A stretch of DNA of 64,000 bases from Nonlabens sp. Ci31 (GCF_012974865.1 NZ_CP043633.1:1364001-1428000); one strand, 5' to 3'; counted from the first letter of the stretch, positions 51,788 through 62,066 are shown. Translations and numbers: made by a program. Notes: generated from the letters alone by a model not told the origin.

Positions 51788-53902
51788 ATGAGAACTCTAT
51801 TAATTATTTTTTGTCTCGCTTTCGCGAAAGCGGGATCATCACAAACTACCTTATCTCATCAAGTCATCGGTTCCTTAGGAAGTACAGAAACTTCTGGAAA
51901 TATAGTAATAGAACAAAGTTTGGGCGACCTAGTTATTGTTTCTAGTAATGTAGGAGATGATTTTGCAGCTGGTTTTCAACAGGGAAGAAAATACATCGAT
52001 TATATTTATGAGAACACTTCTTGGAGACCCAATGCTCCAGAATCTAATGCTACTTTTATAGATAATTTTTTTATAAGAACTAGCGGTCCAGTTTTAGGAA
52101 GCGATATCAATATAAAAGATATTACCCTAGAAGGATCATATACTCTAGATTTAGGAACAAACAATCTGTTTTTTAAAGGAGATTTATCTAGTTTAAATAG
52201 TGAAATAGAAAATGGTACACTTCATTTTGTAGGCGATGATAATGAGTCAAACAGCTTGGAAAACAATGTTATTAAAGTTGACAATTTTGTAAAAGACGGT
52301 GTTGATGAGTTTGTTTTAAATCAAGAATTGCAAGTGCAAAATTTATTCACATTAAAAGATGGAAATCTTAATGCTCAAGATGGGAATTTGCTATTTACAA
52401 GTACAAGTAGCAACACGGCAGAGATGGCACCTTATGAAAGTGGTACGATGACAGGAGTTGCTAGAGTACAGCGTTATATTCCTGCAAAACGTGCTTTTAG
52501 ATTTCTTGCAAGTAGTGTAAATACTACTGGTAGTATTTTTGAAAACTGGCAAGAAAACGGTGCAGCTATCAATGGGATAGGAACACATATTACTGGTTCT
52601 ACCTCTGGCGCAAATGGTTTTGACGCAACAGGTTCAGGTAATGTTAGTATGTTTAATTATAACAATTCTTTACAGTCTTGGACAGCCATATCAAATACAG
52701 ATGTAGATGGTCTGGAAATAGGAAAGGCTTATAGGGTAATGATAAGAGGTGACCGTACGACAGACTTAACTTCAAACACAGCAGCTCCATCAAATACTGT
52801 ATTACAAGCTAAAGGAAATCTAGATCTAAATAGTTATATAGATAATAGTTTATCGCAAGTAGCAGGTGAGTTTAATTTTGTTGCAAACCCATATCAAGCT
52901 ACAGTAAACATGAATACGGTTTTACAAGGATCTACTAATGTTAATGATAACTTTTATTATGTTTGGGATCCTACTCTTAACTCTCGTGGGGCTTATGTAA
53001 CGGTTATGCTTCCAGCAGGTTCTAATATTGCGGGCTCTGATTCAAATGAATTTATACAGCCTGGGCAATCTGTTTTTGTATCTACATTGAATAACAGTGC
53101 TCCTATGACGCCTACTGTAATTGAATTTAATCAAGATGATATTGTTAACGGTAATCAAACCTTAACTTTTTCTACACCTAGTCTTAATTTTAATATTATA
53201 GGCAGGTTGCTAAGCAATAGTAATAGACAGCCTAATGTATTGTTAGATGCATGGGGTATTTTTATGGACGCCCAGTATTCTAATACGGTAGATCAATTTG
53301 ATGCACTTACACTGGGCAACCTTGACGAGACTATCAGTATTGTAAATGGTTCTAATTTATTGAATATTGAACATAGAAATATTCCAAATAATCTTGACAT
53401 TATACCTTTGAACCATAATAATTACAGGCATACTTCTTATAACTATCAATTTGTTATAGAAGCCATTCCTCCTGCAACCGAAGTGTATTTGAAAGATAAT
53501 TTTTTAAATAGTAGTCAACGGTTAAACGAAGGAAATAATGATTATTTATTTACTATAGACCCTAATACGATAGCGTCTTCTGATCCAGAGAGATTTCATT
53601 TATTCTTTACAAACACAATATTGAGCGAGGATACTGAAGAACTTCTTACTGGCTTTCAATTTTATCCCAATCCAGTTAATGATGTTTTAAATATATCATG
53701 GAGTAATTTTGATAATAATGATAAAGATGCGCTTACATATAAATTGATAAATACTTTAGGACAGATTATCAGTGTTGGAAAATTAGATTTTGTAGGTAAT
53801 GACGCAACTATAAAAGATTTAGATAAGCTGGCAACTGGTAGTTATTACATAGAATTAAATCATAATGGAGCTGCAAAAACGGTAAAAATAATAAAGGAAT
53901 AA
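51788..53902 (+). CDS. T9SS cargo protein with type-A sorting domain
   Basis: 704 aa. The signal peptide (MRTLLIIFCLAFAKAGSSQ) contains a palindrome copy encoding AFAKAG. A short N-terminal module (SHQVIGSLGSTETSGNIVIEQSLGDL, in two parts) is typical of Bacteroidetes secreted proteins. The long beta-rich middle has no enzyme motif I recognise. The last 80 residues are a type-A T9SS sorting domain (FQFYPNPVNDVLNISW, YKLINTLGQII, LATGSYYIELNHNGAAKTVK). The product should be exported across the outer membrane and attached to the surface. It is probably co-transcribed with the repeat protein before it. Confidence 0.88.
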   Translation: MRTLLIIFCLAFAKAGSSQTTLSHQVIGSLGSTETSGNIVIEQSLGDLVIVSSNVGDDFAAGFQQGRKYIDYIYENTSWRPNAPESNATFIDNFFIRTSGPVLGSDINIKDITLEGSYTLDLGTNNLFFKGDLSSLNSEIENGTLHFVGDDNESNSLENNVIKVDNFVKDGVDEFVLNQELQVQNLFTLKDGNLNAQDGNLLFTSTSSNTAEMAPYESGTMTGVARVQRYIPAKRAFRFLASSVNTTGSIFENWQENGAAINGIGTHITGSTSGANGFDATGSGNVSMFNYNNSLQSWTAISNTDVDGLEIGKAYRVMIRGDRTTDLTSNTAAPSNTVLQAKGNLDLNSYIDNSLSQVAGEFNFVANPYQATVNMNTVLQGSTNVNDNFYYVWDPTLNSRGAYVTVMLPAGSNIAGSDSNEFIQPGQSVFVSTLNNSAPMTPTVIEFNQDDIVNGNQTLTFSTPSLNFNIIGRLLSNSNRQPNVLLDAWGIFMDAQYSNTVDQFDALTLGNLDETISIVNGSNLLNIEHRNIPNNLDIIPLNHNNYRHTSYNYQFVIEAIPPATEVYLKDNFLNSSQRLNEGNNDYLFTIDPNTIASSDPERFHLFFTNTILSEDTEELLTGFQFYPNPVNDVLNISWSNFDNNDKDALTYKLINTLGQIISVGKLDFVGNDATIKDLDKLATGSYYIELNHNGAAKTVKIIKE
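51818..51831. repeat. Iterated palindrome copy 11
   Basis: Exact GCTTTCGCGAAAGC in the signal-peptide region of the T9SS cargo gene, read as AFAKA. Confidence 0.9.
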
Positions 53903-53971
53903 ATGAAGTTTACTTTCTAAAGAATTAACCTGCTGATTTTAACTCATAAATAAACTTCTTATTCTCGGATA

Positions 53972-56900
53972 TTGCTAAATAAGTTAATTGATTATTTGCC
54001 TGTAAAGCATAAGTTTAAAAACCCCTCATTTATTATAGGGGTTCTTTTGTTTATTACAGTTTTTATGGTGTACGCCTTTACTTGCACGACTTATGTAGGT
54101 TTTTGGGACGGTGCAGAGTTTGCAACCAGTAATGCGACGTTCCAGCCCACACATGCGGCAGGAGCTCCATTGTACACAATTGTTGCAAGTGCAGTGATGC
54201 TGTTTTTTAATAATGATCAGGCAGCTCTAGTAAGTGCTTTAATATCTGCTATTTTTGGAGCAGGAAGCTGTGTGATACTTTACGCTACGATTATACAAAT
54301 AGTTAGTCAAGTACTTACCAAATTTAAAGCTCACAAATCACATAAATTCTTACCCATTGTAGGAGGACTTTTAGGAGGTCTTACACTTGCATTCTCAGAC
54401 ACTTTTTGGACGGCATCTACTGAGGTTGAGGTGTACACACTTTCTTTCTTTTTAATACTAGCGATCATTTACACATCGCTTATTTGGTACACATCTACCT
54501 CATGGATAACACGTTCTAAATTAGTCTTGCTCTATTTCTTTCTACTGGGCTGTGCAGTAGGAGTTCACGTTATTACTATCGCTATTGTGATTCCGACGGC
54601 AGTACTGGTGGTTAAATCCTGCTTTCGCGAAAGCATAAAAAATTACATCATCGCCCTAATGGTTGGATTAGCAGTATTTATCACGCTTTATTTTGTTATT
54701 CTCCAAGGTGGATTTGCCCTTATGAGTTATTTAGATATCTATCTAGTAAACACCATGGAATTACCTGTGAATAGTGGCGTATGGTTGGTTATTTTTCTTT
54801 TCTTAATCGCAGTGGCTGGCTTTTTATATTACAGCTACAAAAGGAGTAAGATGTACTTAAATCATATAGTTCTCGGTTTATTTTTCTTTGTTTTAGGTGC
54901 TAGTTCTTACTTAACAGTAATGGCGAGATCTAATGCGGCTTTTATGGTCGCTGCTAGTGCTGATAATCCGTTGCGATGGCATGACTATTTTAAGGCAACA
55001 CAATTTGGAATTGATAAAATACCATTAGTAAATGGACCTGTTTATAACGCTCAATTAGATCGTGTGCAACCCTTTCAGAACAGTGAGCCCACTTATGCAC
55101 TAGACCCACAAACCTCTAATTATGTAATAACTGATGATGGGTTTAATGGCGAGATAAATTATGCAGATGAATTTATGGGTGTTTTTCCAAGACTTTTTAA
55201 TGCTGCAGATTCTACCAGATATAAATCATGGACTTACATACAAGGAGATCCTATTTCTTATCCTGTCTTAGGCGTTAATAAAACAATATTCAAACCTAAA
55301 TTTAGTGAGAACCTTAGTTTTTTTGTGAATTATCAGGTTTACTGGCTTAATCTCAGGTATGTACTATGGAATTTTGTGGGTCGGCAAAATACAAATCATG
55401 GATTGGGAGATGTGCGTCATGGAAACTGGCAGAGTGGCTTTAGTTTTATAGATAAGCATGTTACCGGTGACGTTAACGTTTCTGACGATTTGGGACAATA
55501 TCATTTATATGGATTGCCTTTACTATTAGGAATCATAGGATTGATCTTTTTAAGCCGTCATCGCAGTTATTTAATTTACACCATATTTTTATTCTTAGTA
55601 TTCGGGCTGGGAATTACTATTTATTTAAATCCGATTCCTGGCAGCATTCTAATAAGAGAGCGTGATTATATACTTATAGGTAGTTTTATAATTTATGCGT
55701 TGTGGATAGGCTGTTCTGTAATTGGTGTTGCTTATTTACTACGCTTTAAGTTATCTCAAATAACCGTATATTTATTAACTGTAGTACTTTTCATAGCCGC
55801 GCCTTTACAAATGCTCTTTAAAGGATTTGAGCATCATGACAGGACTAATGATAGTTTTGCCTTAAATTTTGCAAAATCCAGCCTTGATTCTTGTCCACAA
55901 AATGCCATTTTAATTACTAATGGCGATAACATGACTTTTCCACTCTATTATTTACAGCAAGTTATGGATTACCGCAGTGACGTGCGTGTTATTAATTATG
56001 ATGTTCTTAATGTAGATACTCACATTGATAAATTGAAGAAAAAATTTCTAACATCTAATGCGCTTAAAATTTCTATATCGCATTCTACTTATACGGATGG
56101 CAAGGAAAAGCTTTATCCCTTAAAAGTAGATACCGATCAGCCTGTCGACGTTACTGTTTTGTCTAAATTTATTCAAAATAAAGAGAGTCGCTTATTGTGG
56201 AACGATAGACGTCGCAATTATGTTCCGGGAACTACTTTTAGAATAAATATAGATACTAGTAGACTAGCTAAGCAATACGCATCTCATAAATTCCATGCAG
56301 CTTATAAAAGTGAAATTATCTGGTCATACCCTAAAGGCTTTTATGGACTTAATGACTTAATACTGTTAGACATTATTCAAAACAATATAAATGATCGCTC
56401 TATTTGTTTTTTGAATAATGGAAGAACTAATCACACCCTTAATCTTAATAGCCATTTAATTCATAGGGGCATGGTTAATGAATTAGTGCCTTTATACAGA
56501 GTCGATAAAAATGCCAACCCAAAGGTTGTGGACATCGCAAATACCAAACGCGTTGTTCATGAGTCCATGGCTGCTATAGACTTTGAAAATGAAAACATTG
56601 CATCACAAAGTATTAATGTGGAATATGCAACTTCTATTTTAAGACAGCAGTATTATTTTCTAGCACAGGCACAACTGGAAGAGGGCAATCCAGAGCAGGC
56701 TATAGAGACGATTGATTTATGTTTGAAACGCATGCCTAATGATAAGGTTGAATACCGTCAATTTGCTTTCACTATGGGTAAACTGTACGTAAGATCAGGA
56801 AATGTAGAAAAAGGAATAGAAATTTGTACAAAATCGATGCTGAATGTGGCTCGAGATATAGAACAGATCACGTCCTTTGATCCACCGTTGCCTATTTTAA

Positions 56901-57052
56901 ATGCAAAATTAGCTTTTGAGCAACGTAACATGTTCAATGAAATGTTCCGCCAGTTCCCTGCAAGTAATGATGATAAACCTTTTACGATAAGTTTTATGAA
57001 AAAATCGCAAGAGGATTTTGAACTGTGGCTTTCAAGAAACTACCCATATTAA
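53972..57052 (+). CDS. DUF2723 membrane glycosyltransferase (protein O-mannosyltransferase-like)
   Basis: 1026 aa. TTG 53972 is the best start (MLNKLIDYLPVKHKFKN); no ATG is close. About twelve membrane segments in the first 640 residues carry the family motif YVGFWDGAEFATSNATFQPTHAAGAPLYT (in parts: the D-x-E pair in the first loop) and HAAGAPLY. The last 400 residues are extracytoplasmic with TPR-like repeats (QAIETIDLCLKRMPNDKVEYR). The family (GT-C fold, related to TMEM260) is thought to O-glycosylate exported proteins, which fits two secreted proteins encoded just upstream. A palindrome copy is read as CFRES. Confidence 0.88.
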   Translation: MLNKLIDYLPVKHKFKNPSFIIGVLLFITVFMVYAFTCTTYVGFWDGAEFATSNATFQPTHAAGAPLYTIVASAVMLFFNNDQAALVSALISAIFGAGSCVILYATIIQIVSQVLTKFKAHKSHKFLPIVGGLLGGLTLAFSDTFWTASTEVEVYTLSFFLILAIIYTSLIWYTSTSWITRSKLVLLYFFLLGCAVGVHVITIAIVIPTAVLVVKSCFRESIKNYIIALMVGLAVFITLYFVILQGGFALMSYLDIYLVNTMELPVNSGVWLVIFLFLIAVAGFLYYSYKRSKMYLNHIVLGLFFFVLGASSYLTVMARSNAAFMVAASADNPLRWHDYFKATQFGIDKIPLVNGPVYNAQLDRVQPFQNSEPTYALDPQTSNYVITDDGFNGEINYADEFMGVFPRLFNAADSTRYKSWTYIQGDPISYPVLGVNKTIFKPKFSENLSFFVNYQVYWLNLRYVLWNFVGRQNTNHGLGDVRHGNWQSGFSFIDKHVTGDVNVSDDLGQYHLYGLPLLLGIIGLIFLSRHRSYLIYTIFLFLVFGLGITIYLNPIPGSILIRERDYILIGSFIIYALWIGCSVIGVAYLLRFKLSQITVYLLTVVLFIAAPLQMLFKGFEHHDRTNDSFALNFAKSSLDSCPQNAILITNGDNMTFPLYYLQQVMDYRSDVRVINYDVLNVDTHIDKLKKKFLTSNALKISISHSTYTDGKEKLYPLKVDTDQPVDVTVLSKFIQNKESRLLWNDRRRNYVPGTTFRINIDTSRLAKQYASHKFHAAYKSEIIWSYPKGFYGLNDLILLDIIQNNINDRSICFLNNGRTNHTLNLNSHLIHRGMVNELVPLYRVDKNANPKVVDIANTKRVVHESMAAIDFENENIASQSINVEYATSILRQQYYFLAQAQLEEGNPEQAIETIDLCLKRMPNDKVEYRQFAFTMGKLYVRSGNVEKGIEICTKSMLNVARDIEQITSFDPPLPILNAKLAFEQRNMFNEMFRQFPASNDDKPFTISFMKKSQEDFELWLSRNYPY
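54621..54634. repeat. Iterated palindrome copy 12
   Basis: Exact GCTTTCGCGAAAGC in the DUF2723 gene, read as CFRES. Confidence 0.9.
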
Positions 57053-57683
57053 TACCACTGGACTAGGTGTTTTTTGCTAGATTTAAAAAAGGTAGTACTG
57101 ATTAAAATACAATTTCGCTTTCGCGAAAGCGGAACTCTAAGATAATCCACACCTATAAATATTGACTTTGATTATTCAAGGCAATCACATTCAGATGTAT
57201 GAAAAACATTAATTTATGCGCCATGAAATAGTTGATTTGGTATGAACTTAATTCTTAGGGTTCTGGGATAATTACAGGAACTCCATGGAAGATTCTTTAA
57301 CTTATAGATGGAGCAACTACTTAGAGCAATCTAATAGAAAAGGATTGCTTGATTTTATGGTAAACATATTAACTATTGTTACTTGATAAAACTAAATCAT
57401 AAAGGAACCACAGAAACGCTAAAGATTATAAAATCACAACAGAACTCTACTTTTTTAAAAGAGACTGTTTTGAGCCTTTAAAGCAGCTTCTTTGTTATCA
57501 ACTAGCACCACTTTTTCTAGTTACCATAAAACAAAAAGAACCTGATGGTTTTAATAAAGTTGATGGTTACAACTTTAAAGCGTTAGAGGAGAAAAGAAGT
57601 AAGAAAATAATAAAAATGATAAAGGGAATGAAATTATGATGTGTATTCTGATATAATTTAATTCATGTAAAAACATCATAAGT
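57053..57683. other. Intergenic region with gene remnants
   Basis: About 630 bp. After a palindrome copy (57117-57130) there are short protein-like stretches in different frames: SLTYRWSNYLEQSNRKGLLD (about 57293-57352); YLIKLNHKGTTETLKIIK (about 57381-57434), which looks like the last strand of a T9SS type-A sorting domain; and KQKEPDGFNKVDGYNFKALE (about 57531-57590). Together they suggest an eroded T9SS cargo gene. Confidence 0.45.
57117..57130. repeat. Iterated palindrome copy 13
   Basis: Exact GCTTTCGCGAAAGC, intergenic, 64 bp after the DUF2723 stop. Confidence 0.9.
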
Positions 57684-57722
57684 AAAAAAAATCCCTTTCT
57701 AAATTTTAGAAAGGGATTTTTA
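57684..57722. terminator. Hairpin terminator, first of two like copies
   Basis: AAATCCCTTTCTAAA / TTTAGAAAGGGATTTT, symmetrical with A and T tracts. A near copy stands at 62068-62098, with matching bases continuing to AATTATA/GATTATA. Confidence 0.75.
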
Positions 57723-57799
57723 AAATTATAGTCTCACGTCCTAAAATAGCGATACACTAAAACCTTAGTGTAATGAAAGCCTCAGAAAAAGCGGGTTAA

Positions 57800-58206
57800 G
57801 TGAAGCGTACCCAAAAAGATTACTCCGTTTCTTTTAAACTCCAAGTGGTTCAAGAAATGGAACTTGGTGAATTAAGTAGAACTGAAGCTTGTCTTAAATA
57901 TGGAATACAAGCAAAATCTACTATTAGAGAATGGCTCAGAAAATATGGTAACTTTGATTGGGAAAATCAATTACCAATTACTATGGTAAAGACTCCAGAA
58001 CAAAAATACTTGAGTTAGAGGCTAAGGTCAAGCTTCTTGAGAAACAAAAGGCGAGAGCAGAGCATCTGGCAGAGCGAGCCGATAAAAAAGTCATCACCTT
58101 CGATATGTTGGTTGATATGGCTGAGAAGGAATATGATATTCAGATAAGAAAAAACTACACGCCCGAGTTATCCAAGACTATAAAGAAGAACACAAAGAAA
58201 CGTTAG
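57800..58206 (+). pseudogene. IS3-family OrfA, frameshifted
   Basis: The N-terminal part (MKRTQKDYSVSFKLQVVQEM, ACLKYGIQAKSTIREWLRKYG) is the helix-turn-helix that binds the IS ends. The coiled-coil part (LELEAKVKLLEKQKARAEHL and AEKEYDIQIRKN) is in the next frame. The switch is at an A5 tract, 58002-58006; six A would keep one frame. The second part ends TIKKNTKKR with TAG 58204-58206. Either a real deletion or a homopolymer error. Confidence 0.8.
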
Positions 58207-59078
58207 TTTCTACCTGTGATTTACTCGGGCTGAACAGACAAGTCTACTATAGAGCACTGAAATCAAAAGCCGATAAACAGTCCATTACACAACAAGTCAT
58301 AACCTTGGTGCGTGGAGTTCGTAATATCATGCCCAAGCTGGGTACAAGAAAATTATATCATATGCTCAAAATGGAATTATCAATGTTGAAGGTGGGAAGG
58401 GACAAGCTCTTTAGAATACTTAAAGCCAATCATCTGCTTATAAAACCTAAAAGAAGCTATCATGTAACCACTGATTCACACCATAGATTTAGAAAACATA
58501 AGAATATAGTTAGTAACCTTGATATAAACAGACCAGAACAAATATGGGTAAGCGATATTACCTATGTAGGAACAAGAACAAATCCATCCTATCTAGCACT
58601 GATTACAGATGCGTATTCTAAAAAAGTAATGGGTTACAATGTTTGTGAAAGTCTAGCTGTTGACGGCTCGTTACAAGCTTTGGAAATGGCCTTGAATAAT
58701 AGGGATAGCGAAGAAGAACCCTTAATCCATCATTCAGATAGAGGATTACAATACTGCTCAAATGACTACCAGGCCTTGCTAGGAAACAACAACATAAAAG
58801 CTAGTATGACAGAAAAGTATGACCCTTATGAAAATGCTATTGCAGAAAGGATTAATGGTATACTAAAGCAAGAGTTCCACATTGCCCGAAATATTAAAAA
58901 TCTTGATTTAAAGAAAAAACCAATCAAAAATGCAATCGGAATCTATAATAATTTAAGACCACATTTATCTAACCACATGCTAACATCAAGAGAAATGCAC
59001 AAGCAAAATAAACTGAAAAGAAAACAGTACAAATCAAAAAGCTTAACGATGCTAGCATCGTTAAGCTTTAAATCATAA
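58137..59078 (+). CDS. IS3-family OrfB transposase (DDE integrase)
   Basis: The open frame starts after a stop at 58134 and has no obvious start codon before 58305. It should be made as an OrfAB fusion by -1 slippage at A AAA AAC (58149-58155), which lies in phase with OrfA. It has the HTH_21-like part (LVSTCDLLGLNRQVYYRALK), then the rve catalytic core: D in QIWVSDITYVGT, D in IHHSDRGLQYCS, and E in ENAIAERINGILKQEF. All three catalytic acids are present. Confidence 0.85.
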   Translation, partial: YSDKKKLHARVIQDYKEEHKETLVSTCDLLGLNRQVYYRALKSKADKQSITQQVITLVRGVRNIMPKLGTRKLYHMLKMELSMLKVGRDKLFRILKANHLLIKPKRSYHVTTDSHHRFRKHKNIVSNLDINRPEQIWVSDITYVGTRTNPSYLALITDAYSKKVMGYNVCESLAVDGSLQALEMALNNRDSEEEPLIHHSDRGLQYCSNDYQALLGNNNIKASMTEKYDPYENAIAERINGILKQEFHIARNIKNLDLKKKPIKNAIGIYNNLRPHLSNHMLTSREMHKQNKLKRKQYKSKSLTMLASLSFKS

Positions 59079-59149
59079 ATTTAATCCTTATAATAATCTG
59101 TATCGTTTATTTAGGACTAGACAGCATCCTAATAATTTAAAGTACCGCT

Positions 59150-59734
59150 TCAGTCATTTGAATCTTCTATTTTTTTATAAACTGCAACAAGTTCTACCTG
59201 CTTCCATTCATCTTCCAAGAGATCAAAAAAACGCTGAGACATTTCCACAGTTACTGTATTATTATCATTAAGGACAAATGAGTTAACATCTGGCAGATTT
59301 ATTTCATGGTCGGGACTAGAATCTGGATAAAATATATTTAACACTTCATTTTCCTTAATTTCTAACAGTTTAACACGATCATCACCTTTGAATCTTACGT
59401 TTATATGGGGACTTAAAGGGTGATAATCATCTCTAGGCATTCCCATATTATTAGCAACTAAAACCTCTATATCATCATAATTGTGATGGTGAGCGTTTCT
59501 AATAACCATTGGTAAAGAAGTGTTTAATAAACGGTTATTAAAATATAGCCAATCTAATTCTGCTTTAAAATCAGTGCTTTCAATACCATCATAATCCAGA
59601 TCCATTGCTACGTTAGAAGTGAATGAATGAAGATCATAATCCCCCAAATTTGGGTGATCTACTATGGTTTCATTATCACTAGAACAACTTGCAGTTAAGA
59701 ATATAAGACAAAATAATCTAATTATAGTTTTCAT
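59150..59734 (-). CDS. Predicted lipoprotein, unknown function
   Basis: 194 aa with a lipoprotein signal (MKTIIRLFCLIFLTASC; TASC lipobox), then an acidic beta-rich domain containing a histidine-rich turn (RNAHHHNYDD) and FKGDDRVKLLEIKENEVLNI. No family recognised. It starts 9 bp after the large frameshifted lipoprotein gene, so it is the second gene of that operon. It is not similar to the immunity proteins of the toxin island. Confidence 0.7.
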   Translation of the reverse strand: MKTIIRLFCLIFLTASCSSDNETIVDHPNLGDYDLHSFTSNVAMDLDYDGIESTDFKAELDWLYFNNRLLNTSLPMVIRNAHHHNYDDIEVLVANNMGMPRDDYHPLSPHINVRFKGDDRVKLLEIKENEVLNIFYPDSSPDHEINLPDVNSFVLNDNNTVTVEMSQRFFDLLEDEWKQVELVAVYKKIEDSND

Positions 59735-59743
59735 AAATAACGT

Positions 59744-61487
59744 TTAAAATTCTACTTGAACAGGTCGTATTTCAACTTGTAATTGAGAAGTGGAATATAA
59801 TCTAGGATATAATTTACCATCACATAGGTTAAGATTGAGCATTCTATCATAAAAAGCAACGTCAAATTCTCCTATACGATCACTTCCTTCTGTAAACTTG
59901 TAAGATCTAGAATTAGTTATTGATTCTTCAAGACTTGCGCCGTATTTTAATCCCACTTTAACCACGTCATCAAGTGATGCGTTATATTCAAAATTTTGAT
60001 TGTATTTTCTGCTAGCGGTAGTTACATCTGTAACCTCAACCGTATTATCAATTTCACTAAATTTATACGTCCAGTTATTTGAGTAATTTTGCAAATCCCA
60101 AGGGTTTATACGTACATTTTGAGAACCTAATTCATTTGACATTAAATCCATTCCTTTAAACCCAGTTATTATAGGTCTCCAGTAAGTACGTTGCCATGTT
60201 ATAGGCCATGCTCCTCTTTGTCGTACAACAGTTTCTTGCCCATATTCAAATAACTGTTCAGGTCTAGCGCTAAACAACCTTGGAGTAGAAACTAAGTTTC
60301 TAGTTTTGGAATTATCAGTTACTATAACTTCCATTTCAAAAAAGCCATCTGTCCACGGTGTTCTATTTCTTTGATCATGATCCCAATTGTGATTTGCATT
60401 TACTGGGTCATTATCACCTGTTGCAGCAGTTTGATCTGACATAGTACTAAAAAGGCTGGGAGCATGACCAGCTAGTTGAAAATAGGTTACTGCTTCAGCA
60501 AATCTTCCACCAACAAAAGCCCCTTCTGTTTGAGAAGGAGTAAGTTGATAATAAATATTATCTCTATGCCAAGGATTACTTACAACTGCATCAAAAACAT
60601 TGTAAGCGTTAGTTAAATATGGAGCGACAGTTGCGTTACGACCAGGAATAAAATCTTCTGGGTTGCAGGGATTAGAAGATACTGGCGGTGTAGAACCACC
60701 ACCAGAATAAGTCACACAGGGATCAAAGTTATTATCGATATATGAAAAGCTTGGATTAGCAGCTATAAGTGAATTTGTATGACAAGGGTTAGAGATTTTT
60801 GAGAATTAATACTATTTCCATTGTTTAGTTGGATCCTTTCATTATCCTTTACTACAATTACAGGATATGCAGGGATTAAATCTGATTCTAGGACATATTC
60901 GTGATCATGGGTATTGTCAATCATAGGTACATCATTTGAAGTAGATAAGCGTACCGCTACTACTGGGTTTTGAGTAACATCTGCTGTATTCCAGTTTTGT
61001 GCAGAAAATGAATTTTCTGGCAATGCAGGAACAAAAATGGTTAATAATGGAAGTTGTTGCTCGATTTCAATGAGTTCACTTTCACTATCAAAATACTGTA
61101 GTAATACATTTCTAAAGCTTGATGGGTCAGCAGAAGATTTTAGATCACTACCCTTAATACTTTTATCCTTTACGACTGGATAAAAAACATCATAATCATT
61201 GTTGATCATTTCTAAGGCTTCCCTTTTTAAAAAGGATCGCATTTCTTGATTTTCAGAAACTGCCACTGCGAGTTTCCTTGCAAATTTTAATTTTAAAAGT
61301 TCCTTATCTGTCATTTTAGACTCCAGCTCTTCAAAACTAGAAACTTCTGTTAGAGAATTGTTTGCATCTGTTTCCTCTATCAAAGGATCACTACATCCCT
61401 CGATGAAAAATAAAGATGTGATTACCGCAATTCCTAGAAAAACCTTTCTAAATTTGCTTGCTTGCTTGTTTCTTTGAGTAATATCAT
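59744..61487 (-). pseudogene. Large lipoprotein gene with frameshifts (Bacteroidetes family of unknown role)
   Basis: Three pieces in different frames make one protein of about 575 aa. ATG 61487 is one base out of phase with RNKQASKFRKVFLGIAVITS then LFFIEGC (lipoprotein signal); ATT 61482 would be in phase. The 206-codon part has the family-like segment ARKLAVAVSENQEMRSFLKR and DYDVFYPVVKDK, and LPLLTIFVPALPENSFSAQNW. A T5 tract at 60796-60800 (A5 on the coding strand) switches the frame. With six A it would run on through ISNPCHTNSLIAANPSFSYI into the 323-codon C-terminal part (FVGGRFAEAVTYFQLAGH...). Function unknown. Confidence 0.6.
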
Positions 61488-61520
61488 AATTATAATTTAA
61501 TTTATTAACACTTTAAAACT

Positions 61521-62066
61521 ATGAGGACCATTAAATCAATTTCTACGTTTATGATAATTTTAACATTTTTAATATCATGCGAGTCAGACGACGATACTCA
61601 AACAACACCGATCATTTCTACAGGAAATTTTAAAATCGATAACGATCAGTTTCAATTAAGTCAAGGATTTGTAACTCCTACAGAAGCTGATAGTCCTGGT
61701 TTTTATCGAAAAGACATTTTATTGTCAAGCGGTGAATATTCTTGGAGTCAGAATCGATTTATAGGAGCGGCAGACGGTACTTTTATAACTGTATATTCAG
61801 ATAATTCTTCTTTTGAAATTGAAGGAGTTTATTCTATAACTGACAATCAAGTAGCTACAGGTCAAGCAGAAATATTTTTTGCTATCAACTACGACATTCA
61901 GAATGATACGGTAGATAATGAAGAAGATATTGAATCTGGAACATTAACCATAACCAAAAACCCAAATGGAACTTATGTTTTTAACATTGACAATGGTATT
62001 GTAGATATAGTTGGTAATGATTTTACTCTTGATTATGATGGACTATTAACAACAATAAGTCAATAA
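61521..62066 (+). CDS. Predicted lipoprotein, unknown function
   Basis: 181 aa: signal MRTIKSISTFMIILTFLISC (lipobox LISC), a D/T-rich spacer, then a single beta-rich domain (FKIDNDQFQLSQGFVTP, YSITDNQVATGQAEIFFAI, GTLTITKNPNGTYVFNIDNG). This looks like the small Bacteroidetes lipoproteins that follow a 'function unknown' beta-sandwich pattern. Divergent from the operon at 59150-61487. Ends at a terminator. Confidence 0.7.
   Translation: MRTIKSISTFMIILTFLISCESDDDTQTTPIISTGNFKIDNDQFQLSQGFVTPTEADSPGFYRKDILLSSGEYSWSQNRFIGAADGTFITVYSDNSSFEIEGVYSITDNQVATGQAEIFFAINYDIQNDTVDNEEDIESGTLTITKNPNGTYVFNIDNGIVDIVGNDFTLDYDGLLTTISQ

Larger units (their letters stand above)
57731..59122 (+). mobile_element. 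IS3-family insertion sequence
   Basis: 1392 bp. Imperfect inverted ends: left 57731-57756 (GTCTCACGTCCTAAAATAGC, then GATACA), right 59099-59122 (reverse complement GTCTAGTCCTAAATAAACGATACA). It encodes an HTH OrfA and a DDE OrfB in overlapping frames, joined by a slippery A AAA AAC at 58149-58155. I see no clear target-site duplication, so the exact ends may be a few bases off. OrfA carries an extra frameshift, so this copy is probably inactive. Confidence 0.85.
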
